A DNA stretch of 64,000 nucleotides, taken from Robiginitomaculum sp. GTDB taxonomy: Bacteria > Pseudomonadota > Alphaproteobacteria > Caulobacterales > Maricaulaceae. Numbering within the stretch: position 1 is the first letter of the stretch; each line of letters starts with the position of its first letter. Made by a program: the position numbers and the translations under genes. The notes beneath the pieces were generated by a model, which saw only the letters and a program-made list of their open reading frames with translations, searched no databases and had not been told where the DNA came from. The stretch covers positions 62,001 through 126,000 of the forward strand of contig WFUF01000008.1 of assembly GCA_015485155.1 (NCBI GenBank), read 5' to 3'. Below are positions 1 through 9,000 of this stretch, piece by piece.

Positions 1-132
1 GCCAACAAGGCCTGAAACCCCACGCTGTGAGCAGGGATTTTTCAAAAACAGTCGTGGAAACTGCGTGCCAACAAGGCCTGAAACCCCGCGCTGTGAGCAG
101 GGATTTTTCAAAAACAGTCGTGGAAACTGTGT
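1..132 (+). repeat. 66-bp in-frame tandem repeat, two copies visible
   Basis: Positions 1-66 and 67-132 differ at only a few bases and keep frame, encoding repeated 22-residue PTRPETPRC...NCV modules in the Kazal protein. More copies may lie left of the window. Confidence 0.9.
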
Positions 133-424
133 GCCCCAGCCACCAAGAGAAACCAGACCATGCCCTGAAAACTACGCGCCGGTTTGCGGTCTGGATCCAT
201 CGGGTAATGAAAAAACCTATTCCAATATGTGCCAATTGCGAAACCAGGGCGGTGATGCGATCTATAAAGGCACATGCACGAATACCCCAGATAATCAGGC
301 AGCATGCCCACGCACCTATTCCCCGGTCTGCGCCTTGTCCAACGGTCGAAGAACGACGTACAATAATGATTGCGAGCGCAAAAAAGCAAACGCACGATTG
401 TTACACAGGGGCCAGTGTCGCTAA
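2..424 (+). CDS. Kazal-type protease inhibitor domain protein, 5' end cut by window
   Basis: The frame is open from the window edge, so the true start lies upstream. The visible 140 residues hold two copies of a 22-residue cysteine module (CEQGFFKNSRGNCV core) and then two Kazal-like domains, with the motifs CPENYAPVCG and CPRTYSPVCA followed by Y-N-x-C and a terminal G-x-C. Kazal domains bind and block serine proteases, usually outside the cell, and bacterial examples are secreted. The two 22-residue modules are encoded by a nearly perfect 66-bp tandem repeat (1-66 and 67-132). An in-frame ATG at 65 exists, but it lies inside the repeat unit and the frame continues upstream of it. The protein ends with the last Kazal cysteine plus Arg. 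Confidence 0.8.
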   Translation, partial: PTRPETPRCEQGFFKNSRGNCVPTRPETPRCEQGFFKNSRGNCVPQPPRETRPCPENYAPVCGLDPSGNEKTYSNMCQLRNQGGDAIYKGTCTNTPDNQAACPRTYSPVCALSNGRRTTYNNDCERKKANARLLHRGQCR

Positions 425-454
425 ACAAGCATTTGCAAGCAAAAGTGAGGGTTG

Positions 455-490
455 TTTGTCCTACCGCTTCGCTACTTGAGGAGTCTTTAC
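455..490 (+). repeat. Single copy of the dispersed GTCCT...AGGA repeat with its flanking arm
   Basis: The unit gtcctaccgcttcgctactt (456 on) plus gaggagtcttta matches the units of the arrays at 7213 and 50698. The flanking arm tgcaagcaaaagtgagg sits at about 434-450, in the same relative position as in the other two arrays. It lies between two convergent gene ends (stops at 424 and 494). Confidence 0.8.
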
Positions 491-493
491 TCG

Positions 494-865
494 TCAATAA
501 ATCGCAGCCCCGGTCAGTTTGCGACAATCCGACCCCTGACAGCCGGGAACGCTCTTATAGTCATGGGTATCAAACCATATTCGCAATTTTTTGTTGCTGG
601 TCTGTGCGCCAAGAAGGACTTGCAAAGTATAATCAACCTGTTTTGAATTCCTGCTTGCAATTGCCATTGCATAATAACGGATATCTTTAGTAAATGCTTT
701 TTTAGGATCTGGTTTGCATTTAACGTGAATACGGTTCGAAAACACGGCTACTGAATCAGGAACGCAAACCCTGCTATTTATTCGCGGCTCATTTGCATTG
801 CTTGGTGTTGACGTAAAAAACAAACCAATAACAGCAATGATTCCCAACTTGATAAAGTTATTCAT
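494..865 (-). CDS. Small secreted protein of unknown function
   Basis: This is a 123-aa protein with an N-terminal signal peptide (MNNFIKLGIIAVIGLFF, then a likely cut after NA-NA around residue 25). The mature part has five or so cysteines, including a C-terminal PGCQGSDC pair, which suggests disulphides in the periplasm. I chose the ATG at 865 because an excellent GGAGG lies five bases upstream; a TTG four codons earlier would put that Shine-Dalgarno site inside the gene. I do not recognise a family. It is convergent with the Kazal gene, the dispersed repeat lying just beyond its stop. Confidence 0.6.
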   Translation of the reverse strand: MNNFIKLGIIAVIGLFFTSTPSNANEPRINSRVCVPDSVAVFSNRIHVKCKPDPKKAFTKDIRYYAMAIASRNSKQVDYTLQVLLGAQTSNKKLRIWFDTHDYKSVPGCQGSDCRKLTGAAIY

Positions 866-1208
866 GTTAGCCTCCAATATAAGTCCTCCGCACTATTAAA
901 ATTACTATGCGTAACACACCCGGTCAACAATACTCATACGCGGATATTACGCTTATTACATGATATGCGATATCTTGTTATTTCCTACAAACCCTATTAC
1001 TTCCATGCGCGGTTCCAGGGTATGTGGCCAGATTGATATTTAACAGGGTTTGACAGGAACGGCGGACTGTGGTGCCCCCTTATGAGAAAACCATTTTGGC
1101 CACAACTGCATTTAGGGCATTTTCAGGATGACCACATGACATTAAAGAGCTAGGTTCGCACCCTCATTGATTTTATCCATTCTGCACAATGACAAGACCG
1201 GGATTCAC
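866..1208. other. Intergenic region between divergent genes
   Basis: This stretch must hold the promoters of the small secreted protein (leftward) and pepN (rightward). I see no convincing -35/-10 pair, RNA gene or repeat in it. An in-frame TTG at 1167 would extend pepN but has no ribosome binding site. Confidence 0.4.
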
Positions 1209-3848
1209 ATGAAAACTGACCTGCGCTCGCCGGTAAAACTGGCCGATTATCAGCCCTTTCCCTTTGAAATAGAACAAACAGAATTATGGTTTGATCTTGA
1301 TGAAAATGCCACAATAGTCAGGTCAAAATTAAAGCTGGTACGCAAGCCGGATATGGACGGGCCACTAATTCTTGATGGCGAGAATCTTGAACTGCTGGAG
1401 ATCAGACTTGATAACCGGAAACTAAATGCCAGCGAATATGAACTGGATGAGCAAAACCTTACCCTGTCACAGCTTGCCGATAAATGCGTGCTGGAAATCA
1501 CCACCCGGTTTTCGCCAAGTCAGAACCTGTCCCTGTCCGGGTTATATATGTCTGGCGGCAGATTTTGTACCCAGTGCGAGGCGCAGGGCTTTCGCCATAT
1601 AACCTATTACCCGGATCGCCCCGATGTAATGAGCAGGTTTGAGGTCTATATAGAAGCCGACACCTCCTTTGCCACCTTGCTTAGCAATGGCAATTTGCTT
1701 GAACAGGGAAATTTACCAAACCACAGGCATTTTGCGCGCTGGCAGGATCCGTTCAAAAAGCCCGCTTATCTGTTTGCGCTGGTTGCCGGAAGTTTTGATC
1801 TGGTGGAAGATGAATTTACCACCATGAGCAACCGCACTATCCCGTTGCGCATCTATGTGGATCCTGGAGATGCCCATCTGGCAGATTATGCCATGGATGC
1901 CCTAAAGCGCTCCATGAAATGGGACGAGGACGTATTCGGGCGCGAATATGATCTTGATCTGTTTATGATCGTAGCTGTGCGCTCGTTTAACTTTGGCGCC
2001 ATGGAAAACAAGGGTCTTAATATATTTAATTCCTCTGTTTTGCTTGCCGATGCCAACACTGCCACCGATGCTGACTTTGAAGCGATTGAAAGCGTCGTTG
2101 CCCATGAATATTTTCACAACTGGACGGGTAATCGCATCACCTGCCGTGACTGGTTTCAATTGTGCCTCAAAGAAGGACTTACCGTATTTCGTGATCAGGA
2201 ATTCAGCGCCGATCAACGAGGCCGCGCCATTTGCCGGATAAAGAACGTAAAAGCCCTGCGCGCCCGGCAATTCCCCGAAGACAGCGGGCCGCTGGCCCAT
2301 CCGGTTCGCCCATCGTCTTATCTGGCTATTGATAATTTTTATACCGCCACCGTTTATGAAAAAGGTGCAGAATTGATCAGGGCCTTAAAAACCATTCTTG
2401 GCGAAAATGATTTTGCCAAAGGCATGGAGTATTATTTTGAAACCTGTGATGGCACTGCAGCCACTATGGAACAGTTTTTGGACTGCTTGGCCAAAACCTC
2501 CGGCAGGGATTTGTCAAAATTCTTGCGCTGGTACGCTCAGGCTGGACGGCCTATTGTGCGAGTTGATGAACATTGGGACGAGGATAGCAAAACCTTAAAA
2601 CTAACCTTTAGCCAGCGCACCAATCCAACACCGGGAGAAACCAAGAAACAAAACCTGCCAATTCCTATTCGCCTTGGCTTGCAAGGGCTGAACGGGCCAT
2701 TAGACTTCATGGTTCAGAACATGCACAGCTCGCCAGTTGAGGAAACTGTTATTGTTCTTGAAGACAAGCAGGCAAGCTGGACTTTTATCGGTTTGGACGA
2801 GCGACCTGTGGTCTCTGTATTTCGGGGTTTTTCTGCGCCTGTTGATGTGGAAATTGCCCGCACTGAACAACAGCAAGCCCATCTCATAGCTCATGATCCT
2901 GACTGGTTTACCCGCTGGGAAGAAGCCCAGAAACTGGGCCGCAGGCAATTGCAAATAATGACCAGCCAGATTGGGCAGGGCTCATCCCCGTCCGTACAAC
3001 CGGCATATATTGAGGCCATGGGCGCAATTATTCATAATTCCCGGCTTGATCCGGCATTTGTTGCGCTGGCTGTACAACCGCCTTCAGAAGATGAGATCTT
3101 GCAACTGACAGACAATGCCATTCCAAAAGACATTGCCAGTGCCCGCCATGAACTCATCCGGCAAGTGGCAAAAAACAACAGTGACAGACTTCTGGAATTA
3201 CAAGAAGAAATCCGTCCAACAGGGCCGTTTAGTCCCGATGCAACAAGTGCCGGGAAACGGGCCCTGGCCAATCAGGCCTTGATCATGATGGCGCATTTGC
3301 AAACCAGTGACAGTCAGGAAATGGCGTGGAGGTCATGGCAGGATGCGGACAATATGACCGATACCATTGCCGCTCTGCACGCTTTGGACATTAGCGGCTC
3401 ACAACAGTTTGAGAATGCACTTGATGAGTTCTGCCAACGCTGGCGCAATACAGCTCTGGTCATGGACAAATGGTTCCAAATACAAGCCAGTGCAACACAA
3501 ACAAATACCATAGGCCAGATTAAACACCTTCTTGATCATGCTGATTTCAATCTGGAAAACCCAAACCGGGTTCGTGCTGTTTACATGGCCTTTGCCACAG
3601 CAAACCTGCCATTGTTTCATCAAGCAAATGGCGAGGGCTATGACTTGCTGGCAGATGGAATTTTGCAGATAGACCGGCAAAATCCGGCGCTGGCAGCCCG
3701 ATTGATGGGTGCATTTTCCAGTTGGCGGAAAGTGGAAGCTGAACGCCGGGAACTGGCTAAAAAGGCCATTGAACGAGTTAAAAGCACATCCGGCCTGTCT
3801 AAAAATACCTTTGAGATTGCCAGTCGGCATCTGATGATAATAAATTAA
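1209..3848 (+). CDS. pepN: Aminopeptidase N (M1 family metallopeptidase)
   Basis: This 879-aa protein removes N-terminal residues from peptides in the cytoplasm, the last stage of protein turnover. The exopeptidase motif GAMEN is at residues 263-267. The zinc site HEYFH at 299-303 is followed 19 residues after the second His by the third ligand (LKEGL, Glu322), the HExxH-18-E pattern of M1 peptidases. Length and the C-terminal helical half fit the bacterial PepN (alanyl aminopeptidase) branch. The start is the ATG beginning MKTDLRSPVKLADY, since PepN proteins align from there; the upstream TTG at 1167 is less likely. The gene appears to be a single transcription unit; the response regulator follows 55 bases later. 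Confidence 0.95.
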   Translation: MKTDLRSPVKLADYQPFPFEIEQTELWFDLDENATIVRSKLKLVRKPDMDGPLILDGENLELLEIRLDNRKLNASEYELDEQNLTLSQLADKCVLEITTRFSPSQNLSLSGLYMSGGRFCTQCEAQGFRHITYYPDRPDVMSRFEVYIEADTSFATLLSNGNLLEQGNLPNHRHFARWQDPFKKPAYLFALVAGSFDLVEDEFTTMSNRTIPLRIYVDPGDAHLADYAMDALKRSMKWDEDVFGREYDLDLFMIVAVRSFNFGAMENKGLNIFNSSVLLADANTATDADFEAIESVVAHEYFHNWTGNRITCRDWFQLCLKEGLTVFRDQEFSADQRGRAICRIKNVKALRARQFPEDSGPLAHPVRPSSYLAIDNFYTATVYEKGAELIRALKTILGENDFAKGMEYYFETCDGTAATMEQFLDCLAKTSGRDLSKFLRWYAQAGRPIVRVDEHWDEDSKTLKLTFSQRTNPTPGETKKQNLPIPIRLGLQGLNGPLDFMVQNMHSSPVEETVIVLEDKQASWTFIGLDERPVVSVFRGFSAPVDVEIARTEQQQAHLIAHDPDWFTRWEEAQKLGRRQLQIMTSQIGQGSSPSVQPAYIEAMGAIIHNSRLDPAFVALAVQPPSEDEILQLTDNAIPKDIASARHELIRQVAKNNSDRLLELQEEIRPTGPFSPDATSAGKRALANQALIMMAHLQTSDSQEMAWRSWQDADNMTDTIAALHALDISGSQQFENALDEFCQRWRNTALVMDKWFQIQASATQTNTIGQIKHLLDHADFNLENPNRVRAVYMAFATANLPLFHQANGEGYDLLADGILQIDRQNPALAARLMGAFSSWRKVEAERRELAKKAIERVKSTSGLSKNTFEIASRHLMIIN

Positions 3849-3903
3849 GGCTGCTCTAACTTTTTTTCACTAGTGTCTACGGCTTTGAACAAGAGTTCTG
3901 GCC

Positions 3904-4473
3904 ATGATCGGTAAATTACAAATGGATCGGTTGCGCATTCTCATTGTCGATGACAATGCGCACATGATCAACATTGTCAAAACAATCCTGCGCGGATTTG
4001 GCATAAAGCTGTTTTATGAAGCCAAAGATGCTGCCGATGCCTTTGATCTGGTGCGCAGCGAAGCGCTGGACATGATCATAGTTGACTATCAGATGGAATT
4101 GCTTGATGGGCTGGATTTCATCAAACTGGTGCGCACCGGCGACGACAGCCCCACGCCATTTATTCCAATTATAATGCTAACTGCTTATTCTGAACGCAGC
4201 AAGGTTGTGGCCGCCAGAGATGCCGGGGTTACAGAATTTTGCAACAAACCAATCAATGCAGAAGAATTATACAAAAAACTGGTGTCAGTAATTGAGCATC
4301 CACGGGACTTTGTCCGAACCGCCACTTATTTTGGCCCTGATCGCAGACGCCATGATGACAGCGATCACCCAGGCCCGTTTCGCAGAAAAACCGACGAAGG
4401 ACGCGAAGCCAAAATTGAAAGTGAACAACAAGAAAGCACTTCGGGCCCGCAAGTGGTTGACTTTACCAGTTAA
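3904..4473 (+). CDS. Single-domain response regulator with C-terminal tail
   Basis: A CheY-like receiver fills residues 8-130: acidic pair DD at 16-17, phospho-acceptor Asp61 (VDYQMELLDG) and Lys115 (CNKPIN). There is no output domain. The roughly 55-residue tail is charged and carries the FGPDRRR motif seen at the end of many alphaproteobacterial stand-alone regulators. It is followed 141 bases later by a membrane histidine kinase on the same strand, a possible partner. It probably signals by protein-protein contact rather than by binding DNA. Start: ATG with an AAGAG site about ten bases upstream. Confidence 0.85.
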   Translation: MIGKLQMDRLRILIVDDNAHMINIVKTILRGFGIKLFYEAKDAADAFDLVRSEALDMIIVDYQMELLDGLDFIKLVRTGDDSPTPFIPIIMLTAYSERSKVVAARDAGVTEFCNKPINAEELYKKLVSVIEHPRDFVRTATYFGPDRRRHDDSDHPGPFRRKTDEGREAKIESEQQESTSGPQVVDFTS

Positions 4474-4614
4474 TTAACAGGTCATGCCGCCAGATATTTA
4501 GGCCCAAAACTCATTCAGATGGTTTAATACTATTTACAAATTGTGTATCGACAGCATTGACTCTGGTGGATTATCCTGAGCATCGGGAACCGAATCAGTA
4601 ATGCGGGAACGTCG

Positions 4615-7224
4615 TTGAAACAGCAACCGGGCACTTCCAGGCAACTCAACTCCCTGCCGAGTGGCAGCGGGAATGTTGAATATGTCCGCCCTGCCAACAA
4701 ACGATCCAAAACTGCCTTCTTGCGAAAGAACAAAAGCAAGCCGCTTCAGGGCGTTAAAAATTTAGAAGCGCGCTGGTCCGTAGGCTTTGTCCTGTTCTTT
4801 ACCCTGCTGTTCCTTATTGTTATTGCTATGAAGCTGTTAATGGAATACCGCGCCATCCAGCAGGACGAAATTTATGAACAGGTTCTTGCTACCACCAGCT
4901 ATGCCAGCCAGATATCCGAAAAAGTGGATCAGGTATCAGCCAGATTAGATGCAACCGCCCTGGCCATGGAAATAGCAGCTTCATCTTCGCGCCAGCAATT
5001 ACAAGAATACGTTAACTCTCTGGGCCAGCACCCCTCCATAATATCCGCAGCTTTAATTCGTGCTGATCAGGAACCGATCATCTATGGCGGCGGCTATATT
5101 ACCAAGTCCATGCGCACTATGATCGCCAATAAATTACAGCAATCGTCCCGCTATGCTGGATTGGCCGCAAGTGATGACAGCCGCAGTTTTGTGGTTACGG
5201 CAAAGCGGATATCCAATGCAGCAGACTCAGGTTATCTGCTTGCGGTCATCTCAACGCCATGGCTTACTGGTAAAGGCAAGGCCACAACAATAAAGCTGCT
5301 CAGTGACCGAAACGGCAATTTGATCGAGGGTCAAAACACAGTACCTGATGTTTCGGTATATCAATTGCTGGGCATTAGCCCAAATGAAGCGGCCTATCAT
5401 ATCCGCACCCGTCTGGTTGGCGGATTGGAGGGAATTGGCCCCAACTCCCAAAAACTGGCCGTAGGTCTGGTCACCCTGTTTGCCGGAGACCTGGTGGTAT
5501 ATCAGGCTGTAGACTTGCAAATTGATAAGGCCAACTGGCTTCGCACCCTTACATTTTTCATTCTTATGACCATTGCGCCATTGCTGGTGGCGGCTGTGCT
5601 GGTGGTGATTTTGCTAAATCAGATGAAAGGCTTGCAAAATGCCAGAACTGCCCTGTTTGAAAGTGATGCCAGATTCAAACTGGCCATCGAAGGGGCAAGA
5701 AGTGGTGTTTTTGATTGGGACTTAAACAAGGATACTGTCCTGGTGACCGACTCACTGGCCAGAATGTTCGGTCATGATAAGAACACCACCGTTTCCGGCG
5801 CCCAGTTTTTAGCCATGATACACGATGAAGATCGAGAAACACTTAGATCTGCTTTGCGTGGTGCGCCAACTACCGGCAAAATTGATGTGGAGTTTCGTGC
5901 CGCCAAACAGGCACTTTCATTTCAGGCCAGAGGCAAACCATGGCAGGTTGATGGCCGTGTTGAAACTGACAGGGTAGTAGGGGTGGCCATTGATATTACC
6001 GAACAAAAAGGGGCACAAGATAGATTAAATGCAGCGGAAAACCGCCTGCGCGCTGCTCTTGAGTCAATGTCTGAGTCGTTCGTGGTCTGGGATGCCCGAC
6101 GCCGCCTGATCATGTGCAATAGAAAATTTGCCGATTTTTTTGCAATAGATCAGGAATATCTGGTTACCGGCACACCATATGAGCAATTAGAACAACTTGC
6201 CGCACGATCAATCAAGGCGGTTCATGAGGGCCGTGACGATAGTGCCGTTGAAATGGAATTAACAGACGGAAGGTGGATTCACCTCTCGGAACGCACTACT
6301 GCTGATGGTGGTCTGGTCGGCATTGGTACTGATATTACCGCCTTAAAAGCACAAGAATCCCTGCTGATCAAAAATGAGAAAGAATTGCTGGCTTCGGTAA
6401 GAGATCTGGAAATAAGCAAGAAAAAAATAACTGAACTTGCTGGAAACTATCAACAGGAGAAAATCCGTGCCGAAGAGGCCAATCGCGCCAAAAGTGAGTT
6501 TTTGGCCAATATGTCTCACGAGCTTCGCACTCCGTTAAACGCCATAAACGGGTTTTCAGGGATGATGAAAAGGGAGATGTTCGGGCCGCTGGGCGATGAC
6601 AGATATATTGAATATGCTGGTGATATCCTGAACTCTGGCAAGCATTTGCTGAACCTGATCAATGACATTTTGGATATGTCCAAAATTGAATCCGGGAAAA
6701 TGAGCCTTAATCCTGAAACCATCTATTGTGACGAGATTGTCGAACAGTGCGTGCGGCTGTTAAAGGGAAAAGCCGTCGAATCAGGGCTGGAACTTGTATC
6801 TGAATTTACCGAGGTTCCGGATATAGAAGCCGATCCACGAGCCTTAAAACAGATTTTACTAAACGTATTGTCCAATGCCATAAAATTCACCCCCGAAGGG
6901 GGAAAGGTTACCCTTGTCACCAGATCAAACCCGGACACTCCCGGGATTATATTTCAAGTTACCGATACCGGTATTGGTATTTCCAAGGAAAATCTGCCAA
7001 AACTCTGTACTCCATTTACCCAAATTGAAAGCCAGCACAGCAAAAGCCACCATGGTTCAGGTCTGGGACTGGCTTTGACCAAGTCTCTGGTTGAGTTACA
7101 TGGCGGAAAATTTATTATTGAAAGCGAATTGGGAAGCGGAACTATTGTGACGATTATGCTCCCCCTTGCTCCTCCCGACAATCAGCAGGACGAAAAACAA
7201 GACGAAGAAACCGTCCTCAAGTAG
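4615..7224 (+). CDS. Membrane PAS-domain sensor histidine kinase
   Basis: This 869-aa kinase has a basic N-terminal cytoplasmic stretch (1-52), a first membrane helix near 55-75, a periplasmic sensor of about 240 residues, and a second helix near 313-335. Two PAS-type domains follow (about 345-465 and 475-590), then a short coiled coil, the HisKA H-box SHELRTPLNAI with His635, and an ATPase domain with N-box NVLSNAIKF, G1 DTGIGI and G2 GSGLGLAL. No receiver is attached. The first usable start is a TTG at 4615; later ATGs would lose the first membrane helix. The last codons (Val-Leu-Lys-stop) lie inside the first copy of the dispersed repeat array, so the array supplies this gene's C-terminus. 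Confidence 0.88.
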   Translation: MKQQPGTSRQLNSLPSGSGNVEYVRPANKRSKTAFLRKNKSKPLQGVKNLEARWSVGFVLFFTLLFLIVIAMKLLMEYRAIQQDEIYEQVLATTSYASQISEKVDQVSARLDATALAMEIAASSSRQQLQEYVNSLGQHPSIISAALIRADQEPIIYGGGYITKSMRTMIANKLQQSSRYAGLAASDDSRSFVVTAKRISNAADSGYLLAVISTPWLTGKGKATTIKLLSDRNGNLIEGQNTVPDVSVYQLLGISPNEAAYHIRTRLVGGLEGIGPNSQKLAVGLVTLFAGDLVVYQAVDLQIDKANWLRTLTFFILMTIAPLLVAAVLVVILLNQMKGLQNARTALFESDARFKLAIEGARSGVFDWDLNKDTVLVTDSLARMFGHDKNTTVSGAQFLAMIHDEDRETLRSALRGAPTTGKIDVEFRAAKQALSFQARGKPWQVDGRVETDRVVGVAIDITEQKGAQDRLNAAENRLRAALESMSESFVVWDARRRLIMCNRKFADFFAIDQEYLVTGTPYEQLEQLAARSIKAVHEGRDDSAVEMELTDGRWIHLSERTTADGGLVGIGTDITALKAQESLLIKNEKELLASVRDLEISKKKITELAGNYQQEKIRAEEANRAKSEFLANMSHELRTPLNAINGFSGMMKREMFGPLGDDRYIEYAGDILNSGKHLLNLINDILDMSKIESGKMSLNPETIYCDEIVEQCVRLLKGKAVESGLELVSEFTEVPDIEADPRALKQILLNVLSNAIKFTPEGGKVTLVTRSNPDTPGIIFQVTDTGIGISKENLPKLCTPFTQIESQHSKSHHGSGLGLALTKSLVELHGGKFIIESELGSGTIVTIMLPLAPPDNQQDEKQDEETVLK

Positions 7225-7456
7225 CCGCTATGCGATAGGACATTAAAAGAGTCCTCAAGTAGCCGCTAGGCGATAGGACATTAAAAGAGTCCTCAAGTAG
7301 CGAAGCGATAGGACATAAAGAGTCCTCAAGTAGCCGCTAGGCGATAGGACAAACAGAGTCCTCAAGTAGCCGCTAGGCGATAGGACAAACAGAGTCCTCA
7401 AGTAGCGAAGCGATAGGACATATACCCGTCCTCAAGTAGCCGCTAGGCGATAGGAC
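7213..7456 (-). repeat. Seven-copy array of the dispersed GTCCT...AGGAC repeat
   Basis: Units begin at 7213, 7251, 7289, 7322, 7358, 7394 and 7428, a period of 33-38 bases. Each runs gtcctcaagtag ... gataggac, with either a cgaagc or a ccgctaggc centre, so the outer GTCCT/AGGAC arms can pair around a small inner hairpin. The flanking arm (cccacttttgcttgcaaacg, 7468-7487) follows the last unit. Compared with the array at 50698 everything is reverse-complemented, so unit and arm keep the same polarity. It lies between convergent gene 3' ends. Confidence 0.9.
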
Positions 7457-7501
7457 ATCAAAGACTCCCACTTTTGCTTGCAAACGCTTCTAGCGCCTCC
7501 C

Positions 7502-7966
7502 TTATCGCGGGCTGCGCATTTCCCTGACCACCCGCGCGCGGGTTGCGGCGTCCATATCAAGCAGAACTTCCAAAATTGCCATCTGCCCGCGTTCAGAAAA
7601 TTCTGCCTCGGCCTTTCGCAATTCAGCCAGCTTGCTGATAACTGCATCACGATCCAGATTCTCTTCGCGCAGTAAAGCGTATATTTGACGTTTTAACTGC
7701 CTGATATGCCTGATATTCTGGCGCTGGATTTTTCTGTTCTGGACAAAAATCTGCCTTGCCTTTTGTTTTTCGGGTGCCGGTAATGCCGCAAAAAAACCGG
7801 CGCCGTTGAATTCGGCGACTGCTGCACTTTGTATTGATCTCCGGGTTCCACCACTATCAGGGTGTTGTGTCCTGGCGATAAATGCCCCGACAATGACACC
7901 GGCAATCAGCAAATTGACTGCTACGGAACCGACCAACAGGCCAAGGGTAAGTTTTTGACTCATCAT
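7502..7966 (-). CDS. Periplasmic CpxP/Spy-like (metal-resistance type) protein
   Basis: This 154-aa protein has an N-terminal membrane anchor or signal (LTLGLLVGSVAVNLLIAGVIVGAFIA) and an alpha-helical, Arg/Gln/Leu-rich body. It resembles the periplasmic heavy-metal-sensor / Spy-CpxP group, helical proteins that act as chaperones or stress sensors. It is the third gene of a sigma factor - anti-sigma-like - CpxP-like operon. Its ATG at 7966 overlaps the upstream stop by four bases (ATGA) and has a GGAGG seven bases upstream. A role in sensing envelope stress for the linked sigma factor is inferred from position only. Confidence 0.65.
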   Translation of the reverse strand: MMSQKLTLGLLVGSVAVNLLIAGVIVGAFIARTQHPDSGGTRRSIQSAAVAEFNGAGFFAALPAPEKQKARQIFVQNRKIQRQNIRHIRQLKRQIYALLREENLDRDAVISKLAELRKAEAEFSERGQMAILEVLLDMDAATRARVVREMRSPR

Positions 7967-8301
7967 GCTTCTGCCTCCGGGCCAGTCCACAAAATATCCG
8001 TTGGAAATGCCTGTGAAAACAACTCGATAACCCCGCTGTTTTGCGACATATACTCCGCACCCGCATAACCTGAAACACCCCCGATCAGGGTAATAACCAG
8101 CGCACTGACCATAGCCAGAGCACGAGCATTAAGCTGATGACCAAACAATAATGGCAAGCTGAACAGCCCCTTAGTCTGTTTGCTATGAAAGCGCTCAAAT
8201 GACATCATGACCTTATGGCGCAGGGCCGGGCTTGCACTTTTTGATGGCAATCGTCTTAAAATTTGCGTCAGAGCCTTGTTCTGTTTTTCTTCTGTATTCA
8301 T
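7963..8301 (-). CDS. Putative membrane anti-sigma factor
   Basis: This 112-aa protein has a cytoplasmic N-terminal half rich in charged helices (residues 1-50), one membrane helix near 61-82 (ALAMVSALVITLIGGVSGYAG) and a short periplasmic tail. It lies 13 bases behind an ECF sigma gene and overlaps the CpxP-like gene. That architecture and placement fit a sigma-factor inhibitor, although no zinc-binding HxxxCxxC motif is present. The sequence alone does not place it in a named family. Confidence 0.55.
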   Translation of the reverse strand: MNTEEKQNKALTQILRRLPSKSASPALRHKVMMSFERFHSKQTKGLFSLPLLFGHQLNARALAMVSALVITLIGGVSGYAGAEYMSQNSGVIELFSQAFPTDILWTGPEAEA

Positions 8302-8314
8302 GCTTCACCCCATT

Positions 8315-8896
8315 TCATTCGCTCAGTAATTCCTCAATTTGCCCCGCCAGACGCACCCGCAAGGCACGACGCCCCCGTGCCAATAAGGACTCCAATGCCT
8401 CGACACTTATGTCCATAACATGTGCCGCCTCTATATTGCCCAGCTCATGCAGGTGACAAAGCACAATCGCCACCCTTTGCCTTGGCGCAAGCATATCCAG
8501 AGCAAGCCTTACCTGTCGTGACCTAGACACTTCATCCACCAGCAATTCGGCACTTTGCGCCTGTTCATCCGTCTGCTCAGGCAGGACATCCATATAAATT
8601 TCTTTTTTCCTGCGTAATTTGTCATAACATAGATTTATCGTCACCCGGTGCATCCAGCTTGCAAACTTTGCCTTGCCTGGTTTCCATTTATCCGCATGTA
8701 TCCAGACCCGCAAAAAAACCTCCTGCGCGACATCTTCTGCTTCACAGTCATCTCCTAGTATATTACGAGCCAAACCAGCTATGGATGTCAGATGGCGTTC
8801 AATCAATAAGGAGGCAGCTTCAGACTCACCATTTGCAATCCGGGCAATCAAATGACCATCCGGATCAGCTACAGTTTTTTTGCTGGCCCGTATCAC
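8315..8896 (-). CDS. ECF-type RNA polymerase sigma factor
   Basis: This 193-aa protein has a region 2 helix set (GDDCEAEDVAQEVFLRVW, then FASWMHRVTINLCYDKLRR) and a region 4 helix-turn-helix (LAPRQRVAIVLCHLHELGN then AAHVMDISVEALESLLARG). It should direct RNA polymerase to a small stress regulon. The start is GTG with a GGAG eight bases upstream. The two downstream genes encode a membrane anti-sigma-like protein and a periplasmic CpxP-like protein, so the operon looks like a complete envelope-stress signalling unit. Confidence 0.9.
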   Translation of the reverse strand: MIRASKKTVADPDGHLIARIANGESEAASLLIERHLTSIAGLARNILGDDCEAEDVAQEVFLRVWIHADKWKPGKAKFASWMHRVTINLCYDKLRRKKEIYMDVLPEQTDEQAQSAELLVDEVSRSRQVRLALDMLAPRQRVAIVLCHLHELGNIEAAHVMDISVEALESLLARGRRALRVRLAGQIEELLSE

Positions 8897-9000
8897 ATTA
8901 AAAACTCCGGGATCATTAAAAACCTAGCAGGACTATAAATATCAAATCATAGGTCACAAAGCCATTACCAGCCTATATTCACGGCGCCTTCAGATCATGT

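Noticed and set aside
27-479. 150-codon frame at the window start
   Set aside because: It is an out-of-frame reading of the Kazal gene tandem repeat and runs through the dispersed repeat.
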